A program made the position numbers and the translations under genes. From NCBI RefSeq assembly GCF_019634845.1, contig NZ_JAHCAQ010000018.1, forward strand, positions 1 through 64,000: DNA of 64,000 bases, written 5' to 3'. The notes below the pieces were generated by a model. That model ran no database searches, had not been told where the DNA came from, and saw only the letters and a list, made by a program, of their open reading frames with translations. The stretch comes from Dokdonella sp. Its GTDB lineage: Bacteria > Pseudomonadota > Gammaproteobacteria > Xanthomonadales > Rhodanobacteraceae. Shown piece after piece: positions 1 to 8,352 of this stretch (its first letter is position 1; every line of letters begins with the position of its first letter).

Positions 1-324
1 TCGTAGCGTGGTCGCGGCAGCCGGCGCGGCCAGCCGCAGCACTTGGCCGACATAGATCGTGTAGGGCGGTGCGATGCGGTTCCAGGTGGCCAGATCGCGG
101 TAGTCCAGGCCATTGCGGAACGCGATGCTGTAGAGCGTGTCGCCACGCTCGACGTGGTGACTGTGCGCGCCACTGCGATTGCTTGCGGGCGCCGCCGCAC
201 GCGGCGCGCGCACGGGCATGCCGCTGCGATCTTCGACCGGCGCCGGCCCGGTCGAGGCACACGCCGTCAGCAGCAGCGTCAGCAGCAGTGGGAGCGGCAA
301 GCGCACGTCAGGCCCCTGTTCCAT
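1..324 (-). CDS. nlpD: NlpD-like LysM lipoprotein (N-terminal part, cut by window edge)
   Basis: The visible 108 residues begin with a lipoprotein signal peptide (hydrophobic LPLPLLLTLLLTAC, lipobox L-T-A-C with Cys about residue 22). A low-complexity linker follows, then a LysM domain: the HVERGDTLYSIAFRNG stretch and the later YTIYVGQVLRL are classic LysM halves. NlpD-family proteins anchor in the outer membrane, bind peptidoglycan through LysM and carry a C-terminal M23 domain that activates amidases in cell division; that domain would lie beyond position 1. The neighbouring surE-pcm-DedA order is the usual nlpD context in this order of bacteria. The ATG at 322-324 is chosen; a GTG at 307-309 right before the hydrophobic core is an alternative start. 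The M23 domain is inferred from context only. Confidence 0.8.
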   Translation of the reverse strand, partial: MEQGPDVRLPLPLLLTLLLTACASTGPAPVEDRSGMPVRAPRAAAPASNRSGAHSHHVERGDTLYSIAFRNGLDYRDLATWNRIAPPYTIYVGQVLRLAAPAAATTLR

Positions 325-333
325 GGCGCAGAT

Positions 334-939
334 TTACCTCATCCAGCGCCAATAGACGATGACTGCCGCCACCAGACCGATCAATGTCCAGCCGATCCAC
401 TCGATCCAGCGATGCAACGCCCGCTCGGCCCGCTCGCCACCGACGCGGATCACGCCGGCGAGCAGGAACACGCGCTTGCCGCGCCCGATCAGCATGCCGC
501 CGATGAACGGCAGCAGCGGCATGCCGACGATGCCCGAGGCCCAGGTGAAGATCTTGAGCGGCACCGGCACGAAGCCGGCCAGCACGAGCATCCAGAATGC
601 CTTCCACGGATGACTGCGTACGTCCGCGCCGAGCTCGGCCACCAGCGCATCGAGCCGGCCCGCCCAGCCGATCTGCGCCAGCAACGGCCGCAACAGGTCG
701 AACGCGTAGTGGCCCAGCGCGTAGCCGACCATGGCGCCGAGCATCGAGAACACGAGGCTGAGGGCCGCGTAGCGTGCCCAGCGCTCGCGCCGGGCCAGCA
801 CCATCGGTGCCAGCATGATTTCGGGTGCCACCGGAAAGATGATGGCCTCGACGAAACTCAGACCCGCAAGGTAGCGCTCGGCGTGCCGATGAGCGGCCCA
901 CCGGAGCGCGCGCTCGTAGAGTGGCCCGAACAGCTTCAT
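334..939 (-). CDS. DedA/YqaA-family inner membrane protein
   Basis: 201-residue multi-pass membrane protein of the YqaA branch of the DedA (SNARE-associated) family. The conserved block near residues 25-50 (FVEAIIFPVAPEIMLAPMVL) matches the re-entrant helix region of DedA proteins, followed by hydrophobic segments and the late motif AGFVPVPLKIFTW with GIVGMPLLPFI. DedA proteins are linked to lipid scrambling and membrane homeostasis, but the YqaA substrate is not established. The ATG at 937-939 is preferred; a GTG five codons upstream (954) is also open. It lies between pcm (31 bp upstream) and the nlpD-like gene (9 bp downstream), so the four minus-strand genes probably form one operon. Confidence 0.85.
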   Translation of the reverse strand: MKLFGPLYERALRWAAHRHAERYLAGLSFVEAIIFPVAPEIMLAPMVLARRERWARYAALSLVFSMLGAMVGYALGHYAFDLLRPLLAQIGWAGRLDALVAELGADVRSHPWKAFWMLVLAGFVPVPLKIFTWASGIVGMPLLPFIGGMLIGRGKRVFLLAGVIRVGGERAERALHRWIEWIGWTLIGLVAAVIVYWRWMR

Positions 940-970
940 GGCCGGCTCCGCCACGACGATGTACGGCGCA

Positions 971-1648
971 TCAGCCGGTTCCTCCGAGCAGCGGCACGAA
1001 ACTCACGGCACCGAGCCGCTCGCTGACCCAGCCTTCCTCGCCGCCGCGCACCCGCAGCAATTCCTGGCGACCGGGCGGGCCTACCGGCGCCACCAGGCAG
1101 CCGGTCGGGACGAGCTGGTCGAGCAGGCCGGGTTCGAGCGCGGCACCGGCCGCGGTCACGATGATCGCATCGAACGGGGCCTCGTCGGGCCAGCCCAGGC
1201 GGCCATCATCGTGGCGCGAGCGGATGTTGGCGAGGCCGAGCTTGCGGAAGCGACGCCGCGCGTTGCGCAGCAGTTCCTCGATGCGCTCGACCGTGTAGAC
1301 CTGTTCGACGAGTCGCGCCAGCACCGCGCACTGGTAGCCCGAGCCGGTGCCGACCTCGAGCACGCGGCGCGGCAGGGCATGCTCGATCAGCGCTTCGGTC
1401 ATGCGCGCGACGATGTAGGGCTGCGAGATGGTCTGGCCCTGCCCGATCGGCAGCGCGGTGTTCTCGTAGGCGCGCGAGGCCAGCGCCTCGTCGATGAACA
1501 GATGGCGCGGCAACTGCCGCATCACGTCGAGGACGCGAGCATCGCGGATGCCGGCCTCGACCAGCGTCGCGATCATGCGGTCGCGCGCGCGCTGCGAGGT
1601 CATGCCCAGACCACGCGTGGCCGGATCGCGCGACGACAGCGGACTCAT
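971..1648 (-). CDS. pcm: Protein-L-isoaspartate O-methyltransferase
   Basis: 225-residue SAM-dependent enzyme that methylates abnormal L-isoaspartyl residues so that they can be repaired in aged proteins. The SAM-binding motif I is visible as [11 protein letters not shown] (residues about 97-106), preceded by the substrate-loop region [17 protein letters not shown] typical of PCMT. The end region ([17 protein letters not shown]) is also characteristic. Its start lies 24 bp downstream of the surE stop, and surE-pcm is a conserved stationary-phase survival pair. An internal Met at residue 16 ([10 protein letters not shown]) would give a length closer to some homologues, so the first 15 residues are uncertain. 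Confidence 0.95.
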   Translation of the reverse strand: MSPLSSRDPATRGLGMTSQRARDRMIATLVEAGIRDARVLDVMRQLPRHLFIDEALASRAYENTALPIGQGQTISQPYIVARMTEALIEHALPRRVLEVGTGSGYQCAVLARLVEQVYTVERIEELLRNARRRFRKLGLANIRSRHDDGRLGWPDEAPFDAIIVTAAGAALEPGLLDQLVPTGCLVAPVGPPGRQELLRVRGGEEGWVSERLGAVSFVPLLGGTG

Positions 1649-1672
1649 GCGGCGCCCGTGGTGGCAGCAGGC

Positions 1673-2446
1673 TCAGGCGACATCGGCCGCCGACTCGATC
1701 GCGGCCACCCAGCCCGAAACCTTCTCCAGCGCCGTGTAGCGCGTGAGATCGACCTGGATCGGCGTGATCGACACGTAGCCGTCGCGCACCGCATGGAAGT
1801 CGGTGCCGGGACCGTCGTCCTCGGCCTCACCGGCCGGTCCGATCCACCACATCGGCCGCCCGCGCGGGTCGGTCTGCGCGATGCACGGCGCCGAGCGGTG
1901 GCGCCGACCAAGCCGCACCACGGCCAGGCCACGGATCTCGTGCCAGGGTCGATCGGGCACGTTGACGTTGAGGATCGTATCGGCCGGCAGCGGATCGACC
2001 AGCAGACGCCGCACCAGCAACAGGGCGGCCCTCGCGGCGCTGTCGTAATGCGTGCCGATGTGGTTGTGGGTGACCAGCGACACCGCGATCGCGGGCAGGC
2101 CGAGGAAGCGCCCTTCCATCGCCGCCGACACGGTGCCCGAGTAGATCACGTCGTCGCCGAGGTTGGCCGCATTGTTGATGCCCGACACCACGATGTCGGG
2201 CTCCTGTTCGAGCAGGCCCGCCAGCGCCAGGTGCACGCAATCGGCGGGCGTGCCCGACACGCGCCAACGCGCCTCGTCGATGCGCAGCGCGCGGATCGGC
2301 CGATCCAGCGTGAGCGAATTGCTGGCGCCCGAGTGGTCGCGGTCGGGCGCCACCACGGTCACTTCGCCCAGCTCGCGCAGGTGCCGCGCCAGCACGGCTA
2401 TGCCCGGCGCATCCACGCCATCGTCGTTGCTTACCAATACCCGCAT
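1673..2446 (-). CDS. surE: 5'/3'-nucleotidase SurE
   Basis: 257-residue cytoplasmic metal-dependent nucleotidase acting on nucleoside monophosphates and short polyphosphates. The N-terminus [16 protein letters not shown] carries the paired metal-binding aspartates (D8, D9). The [17 protein letters not shown] segment and the [20 protein letters not shown] segment, whose Asn and Gly-rich loop complete the active site, are textbook SurE. First gene of the surE-pcm-DedA-nlpD group and divergent from the Smr gene, so the operon promoter should lie in 2447-2563. Confidence 0.96.
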   Translation of the reverse strand: MRVLVSNDDGVDAPGIAVLARHLRELGEVTVVAPDRDHSGASNSLTLDRPIRALRIDEARWRVSGTPADCVHLALAGLLEQEPDIVVSGINNAANLGDDVIYSGTVSAAMEGRFLGLPAIAVSLVTHNHIGTHYDSAARAALLLVRRLLVDPLPADTILNVNVPDRPWHEIRGLAVVRLGRRHRSAPCIAQTDPRGRPMWWIGPAGEAEDDGPGTDFHAVRDGYVSITPIQVDLTRYTALEKVSGWVAAIESAADVA

Positions 2447-2563
2447 GCGTCGTCACGCCGCGCATGGCGGCGTCGGTCCGGTCGTGGAAGGAGTCGCGCC
2501 ATGATAGCCGATGGCGGCCGCGCCGCGACCGGCCCCGGCGCGCGCATCTGCTAACCTGCGGCC

Positions 2564-3100
2564 ATGTCGCGCCATGCTTCAGACGAGGACGCGCGCCTGT
2601 TCCGCGAGGCCATCGGCCCCGTGCGCGAGCTGCGCAGCGACCACGCAACACCCACCGCGCCCAGACCTGCGGCCGAGCCCGAACAGGCCCGTCGTGACGA
2701 GGCCCGCGTGCGTGAGGAACTGCTGACCCATCCGATCGAACCGGGCGCGATCGAGTTCGGCGAAGAGATCGGCCATCTCAAGACGGGTCAGAGTCCACGG
2801 CTGCTGCAGCAATTGCGCCGCGGTCGCTACAGCGTGCGGGCCGAGCTCGACCTGCACGAGATGAGCGCCGCCGTCGCGCGCGAGGCGATCGGCCAATTCC
2901 TCGACGAATGCCGCAGGCATCGCGAGCTGTGCGTGCGAATCGTGCACGGCAAGGGGCTGCGCTCGGGCGCCGATGGCCCGGTGCTCAAGCGCCTCACCGA
3001 CCTGCTGCTGCGCCGCCGCGCCGACGTGCTCGCATTTGCCTCGGCGCGCCCCGCGCAGGGCGGCACCGGCGCGGTGATCGTGCTGCTCGCGCGCGACTGA
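2564..3100 (+). CDS. Smr/MutS2-domain DNA-nicking family protein (YdaL/SmrA-like)
   Basis: 178-residue protein with a charged N-terminal half and a C-terminal Smr domain. The domain shows the LDLHEM motif near residue 99, then RIVHGKGLRS near residue 126, and a final block LAFASARPAQGGTGAVIVLL. In E. coli stand-alone Smr proteins (SmrA, SmrB) the LDLHG and HGKG motifs are needed for endonuclease activity, and SmrB cleaves mRNA at collided ribosomes. Whether this member acts on DNA or RNA cannot be told from sequence. The second motif residue pattern is L-H-E rather than L-H-G. Divergently transcribed from surE with 117 bp between starts. Confidence 0.88.
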   Translation: MSRHASDEDARLFREAIGPVRELRSDHATPTAPRPAAEPEQARRDEARVREELLTHPIEPGAIEFGEEIGHLKTGQSPRLLQQLRRGRYSVRAELDLHEMSAAVAREAIGQFLDECRRHRELCVRIVHGKGLRSGADGPVLKRLTDLLLRRRADVLAFASARPAQGGTGAVIVLLARD

Positions 3101-3388
3101 GCCCGCCGGCGCCCTGCCGCGTACCGTCGCCACACGGCCGGGCGACGCGCCGCGCCGGCCATGCGCCCGACGTTAGCGATACAATCGCCACCGCGGTGAC
3201 AGTTGCGGTCGCCGTTTTGCGTTGTAGTCGGTCAGGCGACCGCGTTCGGAGCAGCCGATCGGGGCAGCGGACCGTCACGCTTGCGCGGATGGCCGGCCAC
3301 GACACGGAAGGGCCAGAATGCGCGCACCGCAGTTGCCCCACCCACATCAACCGTCCACCCAACACCCCTGACAATCGGAGATCCACCC

Positions 3389-4657
3389 ATGTTCGATCGC
3401 CGTCCGCGTTTCCTGCCACGCCTGGCGACCGCCGCGCTGGCGGCCCTGTTTGCCGCCGCATCGGCCAGCGCCGCCAAACCGGGCTTCGTCCAGTCCTCGA
3501 CGCGCGTCGCGCCGCTCGTCACCACCATCGGCGGCACGCCGTTGACCGTCAACGTCGGCGACGATCTGTCGTTCCAGGTGCACAACTCGGCCATTCCCGG
3601 CGTGGGCCAGATCTACCCACCCGCCTCGACCGACACCGCCGACATGGGCTGGATGGTGCACGTCGTCACCACGACCGGGCACGATCAGTACGCACCCGAC
3701 TTCAGCGACCACTCCGACGGCTCGGCCACGGGCAACCTCGGCACCCGCCTGTCGTATATCTCGCGCAGCGTGAGTGCGGTGAGCGGTACCGGCACGTCGG
3801 CCTCGCCGTTCCAGGTCACGACCACGGGCACGCTCGGCAGCAGCGGCCTGCGGGCCGTGCAGACCGTGCGCTATGTCAACGGCCAGAACTACTTCACCAA
3901 AACCCTCACCCTGAACAACCAGGGGAGCGCCCCGAGCAACGTCAAGATCTTCCTCGGCGCCGACATCTATCTCGCCGGCGCTGATTCGGGCGTCCCGTAC
4001 CGCAATGTCGCTGCGAACGCAGTCGGTGGCAGCGACTGCGGGGCAACACCGAGCTACTACATCCTGCTGATTCCGCAGACACCTGCCGATGCCTGGACCG
4101 GCAACTCCTACTCGTCGATCTGGTCGCAGATCGGGGCGGGCGCACTCGACAACGCACTGGCTTCGGGCTGCATCGACAACGCCGCCGCCCTGCAGTGGAA
4201 CCGCACGATCGCAGCCGGCGCGAGCGTGACGGTCCAGGCCGTGACCTCGTTCGGCGACATCCCATCCATTGCCCAGTTCAACATCACGAGCGTCACTCCC
4301 CCCAGTGGCGCGCAAGGCACGACCGTCAACGTCACGATCACCGGCGTCGGCTTCGACGCCAGCACGACGTTCACGTTCGGCGCCGGCATCACGGTCGGCA
4401 ACGTCGTCATCGTCGACGGCAACACCGCCACCGCCACCCTGACCATCGCTCCCGCGGCGACGCCGGGTCCACGTGATGTCGGCGGCAGCAACGGCACGCT
4501 CAGCGCCACACTGTCCAACGGCTTCACGGTCACGGCGGGCGCCGGCCCGGGTCCGGGTGCCGGCCCGGTCGCAGCGCCGACCCTCGACGTGTTCGGCATG
4601 CTGGCCCTGCTGCTCATGCTCGGTGCCGCCGGCATGCTCGTGCTGCGCCGCCACTGA
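3389..4657 (+). CDS. Exported IPT/TIG-domain protein with IPTL-type C-terminal sorting region
   Basis: 422 residues. The ATG at 3389 follows GGAG by eight bases and opens a clear signal peptide (FLPRLATAALAALFAAASASA), so the longer upstream reading frame is not used. The central part (about residues 30-290) is an unrecognised beta-rich, Gly/Ser/Thr-rich exported domain. Residues about 297-385 form one IPT/TIG immunoglobulin-like domain (ITSVTPPSGAQGTTVNVTITG). The end has a Gly/Pro linker, then APTLDVFGMLALLLMLG and a terminal RRH: a proline-led motif, a transmembrane helix and a basic tail. That is the tripartite layout of IPTL/PEP-CTERM-like sorting tails, which implies processing by a rhombosortase or exosortase-like enzyme encoded elsewhere. 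Function unknown; probably cell-surface. Confidence 0.75.
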   Translation: MFDRRPRFLPRLATAALAALFAAASASAAKPGFVQSSTRVAPLVTTIGGTPLTVNVGDDLSFQVHNSAIPGVGQIYPPASTDTADMGWMVHVVTTTGHDQYAPDFSDHSDGSATGNLGTRLSYISRSVSAVSGTGTSASPFQVTTTGTLGSSGLRAVQTVRYVNGQNYFTKTLTLNNQGSAPSNVKIFLGADIYLAGADSGVPYRNVAANAVGGSDCGATPSYYILLIPQTPADAWTGNSYSSIWSQIGAGALDNALASGCIDNAAALQWNRTIAAGASVTVQAVTSFGDIPSIAQFNITSVTPPSGAQGTTVNVTITGVGFDASTTFTFGAGITVGNVVIVDGNTATATLTIAPAATPGPRDVGGSNGTLSATLSNGFTVTAGAGPGPGAGPVAAPTLDVFGMLALLLMLGAAGMLVLRRH

Positions 4658-4900
4658 GGTCACCGCACCCACGGAGCGGGCAAGCCATGGATGGTTTGCC
4701 CGCCACCCGGCGATCCCGGCAACCAGATCACGGCGAGCGCGCCCGTCATCCCTCGCGCACGGGCCCGTGGACGTCGATCGCATGGGCATCGAAACGGTGG
4801 CTGATCGGCATCGGTCGCATCGAGCCGAATCAGCCGTTGCCGCATCCGGACCGGACGCTCCCGGTATCGCGCGGATCGAGCCGCGCCGGTCGGTGATCGA

Positions 4901-6031
4901 ATGGGACCATCACGCTTCCGCACCCTGTTGCTCGGCGGCTACGGCAATTTCGGTGCCCGCATCGCCCGGCGACTGGCCGGTGACGCCGGCATCGAGCTCG
5001 TCATCGCCGGACGCTCCGCGCAGCGCGCGGCGCAATTGTCCGCCGCCTTGGCCGGCCATTGCAGCTCCACCGCGTTCGACGCCAACGGGTCGCTCGCTCT
5101 GCTGACATCGCACCTGCGCGAACATTCGCCGCAACTCGTCATCAACGCCTGCGGACCGTTTCAAGGTCGCGACTACCGCCTTGCCGAAGCCGCCATCGCG
5201 ATCGGTGCACATTACGTCGATCTGGCCGATGCACGCACCTACGTCGCAGGCTTCGGCAGGCTCGACGCGGCCGCGCATCGGGCGGACGTGCTGGCCGTCA
5301 CCGGCGCCAGCACGGTACCCGGCCTGACGGCAGCGGTCATCGATTCCATGCGCGGTGGGCTGGTACGCATCGACGCCATCGATTGCGGCATCAGCCCCGG
5401 CAACCGCACCGAACGCGGCTTGGCCACGGTCGCGGCGATCCTGAGCTATGTCGGGCGGCCGATCCAGGTCTGGCGCGATGGCCGCTGGCAACCGCTGCCC
5501 GGCTGGCAGGATTGTGGCCGCCATCGCTATCCCGAACCGATGGGAACGCGCTGGCTCGCCGCCTGTGACGTGCCCGACCTGGAACTGTTTCCGCAACGCT
5601 ACGGCGCGCGCGCCGTGCGCTTCCGCGCCGGTCTGGAACTCTCCCTGCTGCACCTTGGCCTGTGGTCGCTGTCGTGGCTATCGCGGGTGCGACTGGTGCC
5701 CGACTGGTCGCGTCATGCGGCACTGTTGTGCCGCCTGAGCCGGTGGTTCGATCGTTTCGGCACGGATGTCGGCGGCATGCACCTGTCGGTACGCGGCAGC
5801 AACGCGCAGGGCCACGCACTGGAGCGGGAATGGATGATCGTGGCAGGCGGCGGCGATGGACCGGAGATTCCGGCCACACCTGCCGTGGTGCTGGCCAAGA
5901 AGCTGGCGCGCGGCGAACTCGCCGCACGCGGCGCACGGCCTTGTCTCGATTTGTTTTCGCTCGACGAATTCCTGACCGCACTGGAGGGGCTCGACATCCG
6001 CGTGACCTGCCAGACGCACGCCCTTCGCTAG
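4901..6031 (+). CDS. Saccharopine dehydrogenase-like NAD(P)-binding oxidoreductase
   Basis: 376 residues. A Rossmann fold opens at residue 8 with LLLGGYGNFGARIARRLA and continues with VINACGPFQG and the AHYVDLADA block typical of the saccharopine dehydrogenase / trans-acting enoyl reductase superfamily. True lysine-pathway function is unlikely, because the C-terminal half is divergent and the genomic partners are DUF4166 and DCC genes, which commonly sit next to or are fused with such proteins. The substrate is unknown. The gene converges on the DCC gene and the two share the last four bases (CTAG), so both stop codons overlap on opposite strands. About 240 bp upstream (4658-4900) carries no recognisable gene. 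Confidence 0.85.
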   Translation: MGPSRFRTLLLGGYGNFGARIARRLAGDAGIELVIAGRSAQRAAQLSAALAGHCSSTAFDANGSLALLTSHLREHSPQLVINACGPFQGRDYRLAEAAIAIGAHYVDLADARTYVAGFGRLDAAAHRADVLAVTGASTVPGLTAAVIDSMRGGLVRIDAIDCGISPGNRTERGLATVAAILSYVGRPIQVWRDGRWQPLPGWQDCGRHRYPEPMGTRWLAACDVPDLELFPQRYGARAVRFRAGLELSLLHLGLWSLSWLSRVRLVPDWSRHAALLCRLSRWFDRFGTDVGGMHLSVRGSNAQGHALEREWMIVAGGGDGPEIPATPAVVLAKKLARGELAARGARPCLDLFSLDEFLTALEGLDIRVTCQTHALR

Positions 6032-6438
6032 TCCAGGAACCGCGCCGCCACCTCTGGCGCGGGCATCATGCAGAACTCGCGCTTGCCGAACAGCCGATAG
6101 CGGTTGCGGGCGATGACTCGATAAAGCGGATCGCGCAGCACGCGCGGCATCAGGCGCAGCGCGCCGAACAGGCGCCACGGCCCGCCCAGGCCGGTGAGTA
6201 CATCGATGATCGCGTCGCTGTCGGTGCGCGCGCGGCCTGCGCGCAGCAGCAGGAAGGAGGATGGATCGGCTGGATCCAGCCCATGGTCACGCAGCAAGCG
6301 GCAGCCGACCTCCGACTGCATGCTGGCGAAGCGATACACACCGCGCCGGTCGTGGCGCAGCAGGAAGTGCACCCATCCGTTGCACAGATGACAGACGCCA
6401 TCGAACACGATGATCGCACCGCCCGCATCACTCGACAT
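6028..6438 (-). CDS. DCC-family (DUF393) thiol-disulfide oxidoreductase-like protein
   Basis: 136 residues. The N-terminal FDGVCHLCNGWVHFLL contains the D-x-x-C-x-x-C signature (C16, C19) that gives the DCC family its name, and RFASMQSEVG plus LRDPLYRVIARNRYRLFG are further family blocks. These proteins resemble thioredoxin folds and are presumed redox-active; no specific reaction is established. Translation appears coupled to DUF4166: its ATG lies within the last codons of that gene (11-bp overlap). Together with the convergent saccharopine-dehydrogenase-like gene it forms a recurrent three-gene association in proteobacteria. Confidence 0.9.
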   Translation of the reverse strand: MSSDAGGAIIVFDGVCHLCNGWVHFLLRHDRRGVYRFASMQSEVGCRLLRDHGLDPADPSSFLLLRAGRARTDSDAIIDVLTGLGGPWRLFGALRLMPRVLRDPLYRVIARNRYRLFGKREFCMMPAPEVAARFLD

Positions 6439-6958
6439 GCAGCCACCCTGCATACGCCGCCACGCTGCCAAGCACCGGAAAGCTCGCTTCGACCTCGAAT
6501 GTGTAGCGGCCTTGCGCGTCCACACCTTCGCGCGCCCGCACGCCACGCAGCAGCAAGGCGGGCATCGGCAGAACACCGAACACGCGCAGCGCCACTGGCT
6601 CCCAGACGATGCCGGCACCGTCGGCATGCAGTCGGAAACGGATCTCGGACGGTCCGAGCCGCTCGCACAACAGGCCATCGCGCGACCACAACCGCGATAC
6701 GAATGGCGCCGGCGGAAAGTGCCGCGTCCAGCGTTCGCCCTCGCCGTCGCGCTCGATCGTGACCGCCATCGACACGCGACCTTCGTGCCTGGGCAGGCCC
6801 GCGATGCGCGCCGCCAGCCGCGCCAGCAAACTGCCGGCCGCACGCATCTGCGCCTGTCCTTCGAAACGCTGCGGCAACGCAGTCTCGTGCAGTACACGGA
6901 CCGGGGCGGGAGCACGCTCCAGCGCGTTGCCGAGCAGTTGGCGGAACAGGGAGGCCAT
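6428..6958 (-). CDS. DUF4166 domain protein
   Basis: 176 residues starting at MASLFRQLLGNAL. The body (VRVLHETALPQRFEGQAQM, later WTRHFPPAPFVSRLW and YTFEVEASFPVLGSVAAYAGWL) matches the DUF4166 family as remembered: soluble, beta-rich, function unknown. In other genomes DUF4166 is often fused to the C-terminus of saccharopine-dehydrogenase-like proteins, which are encoded here as a separate gene about 400 bp away on the other strand. The frame remains open upstream to 7102, but that extension is low-complexity Arg-rich sequence and is rejected as coding. Confidence 0.8.
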   Translation of the reverse strand: MASLFRQLLGNALERAPAPVRVLHETALPQRFEGQAQMRAAGSLLARLAARIAGLPRHEGRVSMAVTIERDGEGERWTRHFPPAPFVSRLWSRDGLLCERLGPSEIRFRLHADGAGIVWEPVALRVFGVLPMPALLLRGVRAREGVDAQGRYTFEVEASFPVLGSVAAYAGWLHVE

Positions 6959-7123
6959 GCCCCATTGTCGCGTACCCACGGCTCGAACACGAAATGCCGC
7001 CGGCCATGCCGCCCACCTCGCGCGGCGTTGGGTGCGGCGTTGGGCGCGGCGTGGCCGCGGCACACCACGTTGCCCCCGGGCCACGAGACGATGCGCCGCC
7101 ATGCTGGCGAGCCGCTCGTCCGC

Positions 7124-7720
7124 TCAGACCGAGCGCGCCTGCCATTCCTCGCGCGTCTGGCCCCAAATATCGATCGCATGCGTATCGAGTGGCGCCGGCA
7201 GCTTGCCGCGACCGCGGTTGCGCGACCCCAACCGCTGCGCCACGGCCTGCGAGGCCGTGTTGCTGACATCGATGCAGTGGATGACTTCACGCCAGCCAAG
7301 CACGGCAAAGGCCCACTCGATCGCCGCGCTGCAGGCCTCGACCGCGTACCCCTTGCCGCGCGCGTCCTGGTGCAGCGCATAGCCGACTTCGGTGCCGGGC
7401 CAACCATCGGGTTGCCACGGCCCGGCCTGGCCAACCCACAGTCCGCTGGCCTTCTCGATCAGCGAGAACATCGCGAACCCCTGCACGGCCCAAGCGCCAG
7501 GCATCTGCAGGAAACGCCGCCACGCATCGCCGCGCGCGACGCCGCCGCCGATGATGCGCGCCGCGCTCGGGTGGCAGAACAGCTCCGCATAGCGGTCGAA
7601 GTCCTCGCGCCGCGGCAGGCGCAGCAGCAGGCGTTCGGTTTCGATGCGCGGTTCGTGCGCCGCCGCCTGCGCCGATGCGCTCACCGTCACCACTCCCGGC
7701 GCGCGCGCGGCATCAGTCAC
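7124..7720 (-). CDS. GNAT-family N-acetyltransferase (RimJ/RimL type)
   Basis: About 198 residues. The IETERLLLRLPRREDFDRYAELF opening is the standard RimJ/RimL-like GNAT start, and the acetyl-CoA loop region is VGYALHQDARGKGYAVEA, containing the R/Q-x-x-G-x-G/A motif. ASQAVAQRLGSRNRG is the usual closing helix. The substrate may be a protein N-terminus, an amino acid or a small amine; nothing here decides. A GTG at 7718-7720 overlaps the stop of the preceding pilin-like gene (GTGACTGA), suggesting translational coupling, and is chosen as start; the first 20 residues are poorly conserved in type, so a later start is possible. Confidence 0.82.
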   Translation of the reverse strand: MTDAARAPGVVTVSASAQAAAHEPRIETERLLLRLPRREDFDRYAELFCHPSAARIIGGGVARGDAWRRFLQMPGAWAVQGFAMFSLIEKASGLWVGQAGPWQPDGWPGTEVGYALHQDARGKGYAVEACSAAIEWAFAVLGWREVIHCIDVSNTASQAVAQRLGSRNRGRGKLPAPLDTHAIDIWGQTREEWQARSV

Positions 7721-8342
7721 TGGTTTTCGGCGCCGCGGGCGCCGCCACGGCATCGCCGGCGATGTAGTCACAAGCCGGCGCAATGCGCTTGATCAACGGA
7801 TAGTCGCGGGTCTGGCAGCGCCATTGCAGCCCCACCGCATCGACATGCGAGGTGTCGGGCACGAACTCGATGCGACCGCCATCCACCCCCGACCGCGCAT
7901 CGAACACGAGCTCGATGCGGCCATCCTCATGTACGGTGGCCGAGCGCAGGCTCTTGCCACGGTACTGCGCCGGCGGCGGCAGACCCGCCTCGACCTGATT
8001 CGCCGGCATCCTGCCCATCGCCGCGTGATACTCCGCGACCGCAACCCGCATGGCGGACGCCACGGCTAGATCCTCGCGCAGCAGCACGCTCGCCTCGTCG
8101 CCCGCGCCGGCCAGAGCCTCATTCGCACTGGCCAAGGTCTGCCGCATGCGCTCCTGCTCCTCGCGTGCCGCCTCGAGCGAGTGCCTGACCTCGGTCAGCG
8201 CCTGTTGCTGGGCCTCACGCAACTGCGCCATCTGCGCCGCCATTGCCGCCTGCTGTTCGCGGTTGACCTGCCATTGCCAGGCTGCGAAACCAAGCACGCC
8301 GAGCAGTACGACGAACAGCAGCGGCAGTATGGCTTGGCGCAT
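7713..8342 (-). CDS. Membrane-anchored coiled-coil protein with a type IV pilin-like C-terminal domain
   Basis: 209 residues. One N-terminal transmembrane helix (ILPLLFVVLLGVLGFAAW, residues 5-22), a Gln/Glu/Ala-rich coiled coil (about 27-80), then a globular domain whose start (ASAMRVAVAEYHAAMGRMPANQ) closely resembles the beginning of PilA-type pilin head domains. It ends with a cysteine pair (LQWRCQT and PACDY) spaced like the pilin D-loop disulfide. There is no prepilin peptidase site (no short basic leader with G-F/M-x4-E), so it should stay anchored and not polymerise like a classical pilin. It sits 10 bp after gcdH and overlaps the GNAT gene. Function unknown; see findings. Confidence 0.72.
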   Translation of the reverse strand: MRQAILPLLFVVLLGVLGFAAWQWQVNREQQAAMAAQMAQLREAQQQALTEVRHSLEAAREEQERMRQTLASANEALAGAGDEASVLLREDLAVASAMRVAVAEYHAAMGRMPANQVEAGLPPPAQYRGKSLRSATVHEDGRIELVFDARSGVDGGRIEFVPDTSHVDAVGLQWRCQTRDYPLIKRIAPACDYIAGDAVAAPAAPKTSD

Positions 8343-8352
8343 CGTGGGCGTC

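Noticed and set aside
938..2554. Long open frame antisense to pcm and surE
   Set aside because: Shadow frame typical of GC-rich coding DNA; Arg/His/Gln-rich translation without domains, and the minus-strand genes are unmistakable.
3180..3185. TACAAT as a -10 promoter of the IPT/TIG protein
   Set aside because: No -35 at a suitable distance and 200 bp from the start; unsupported.
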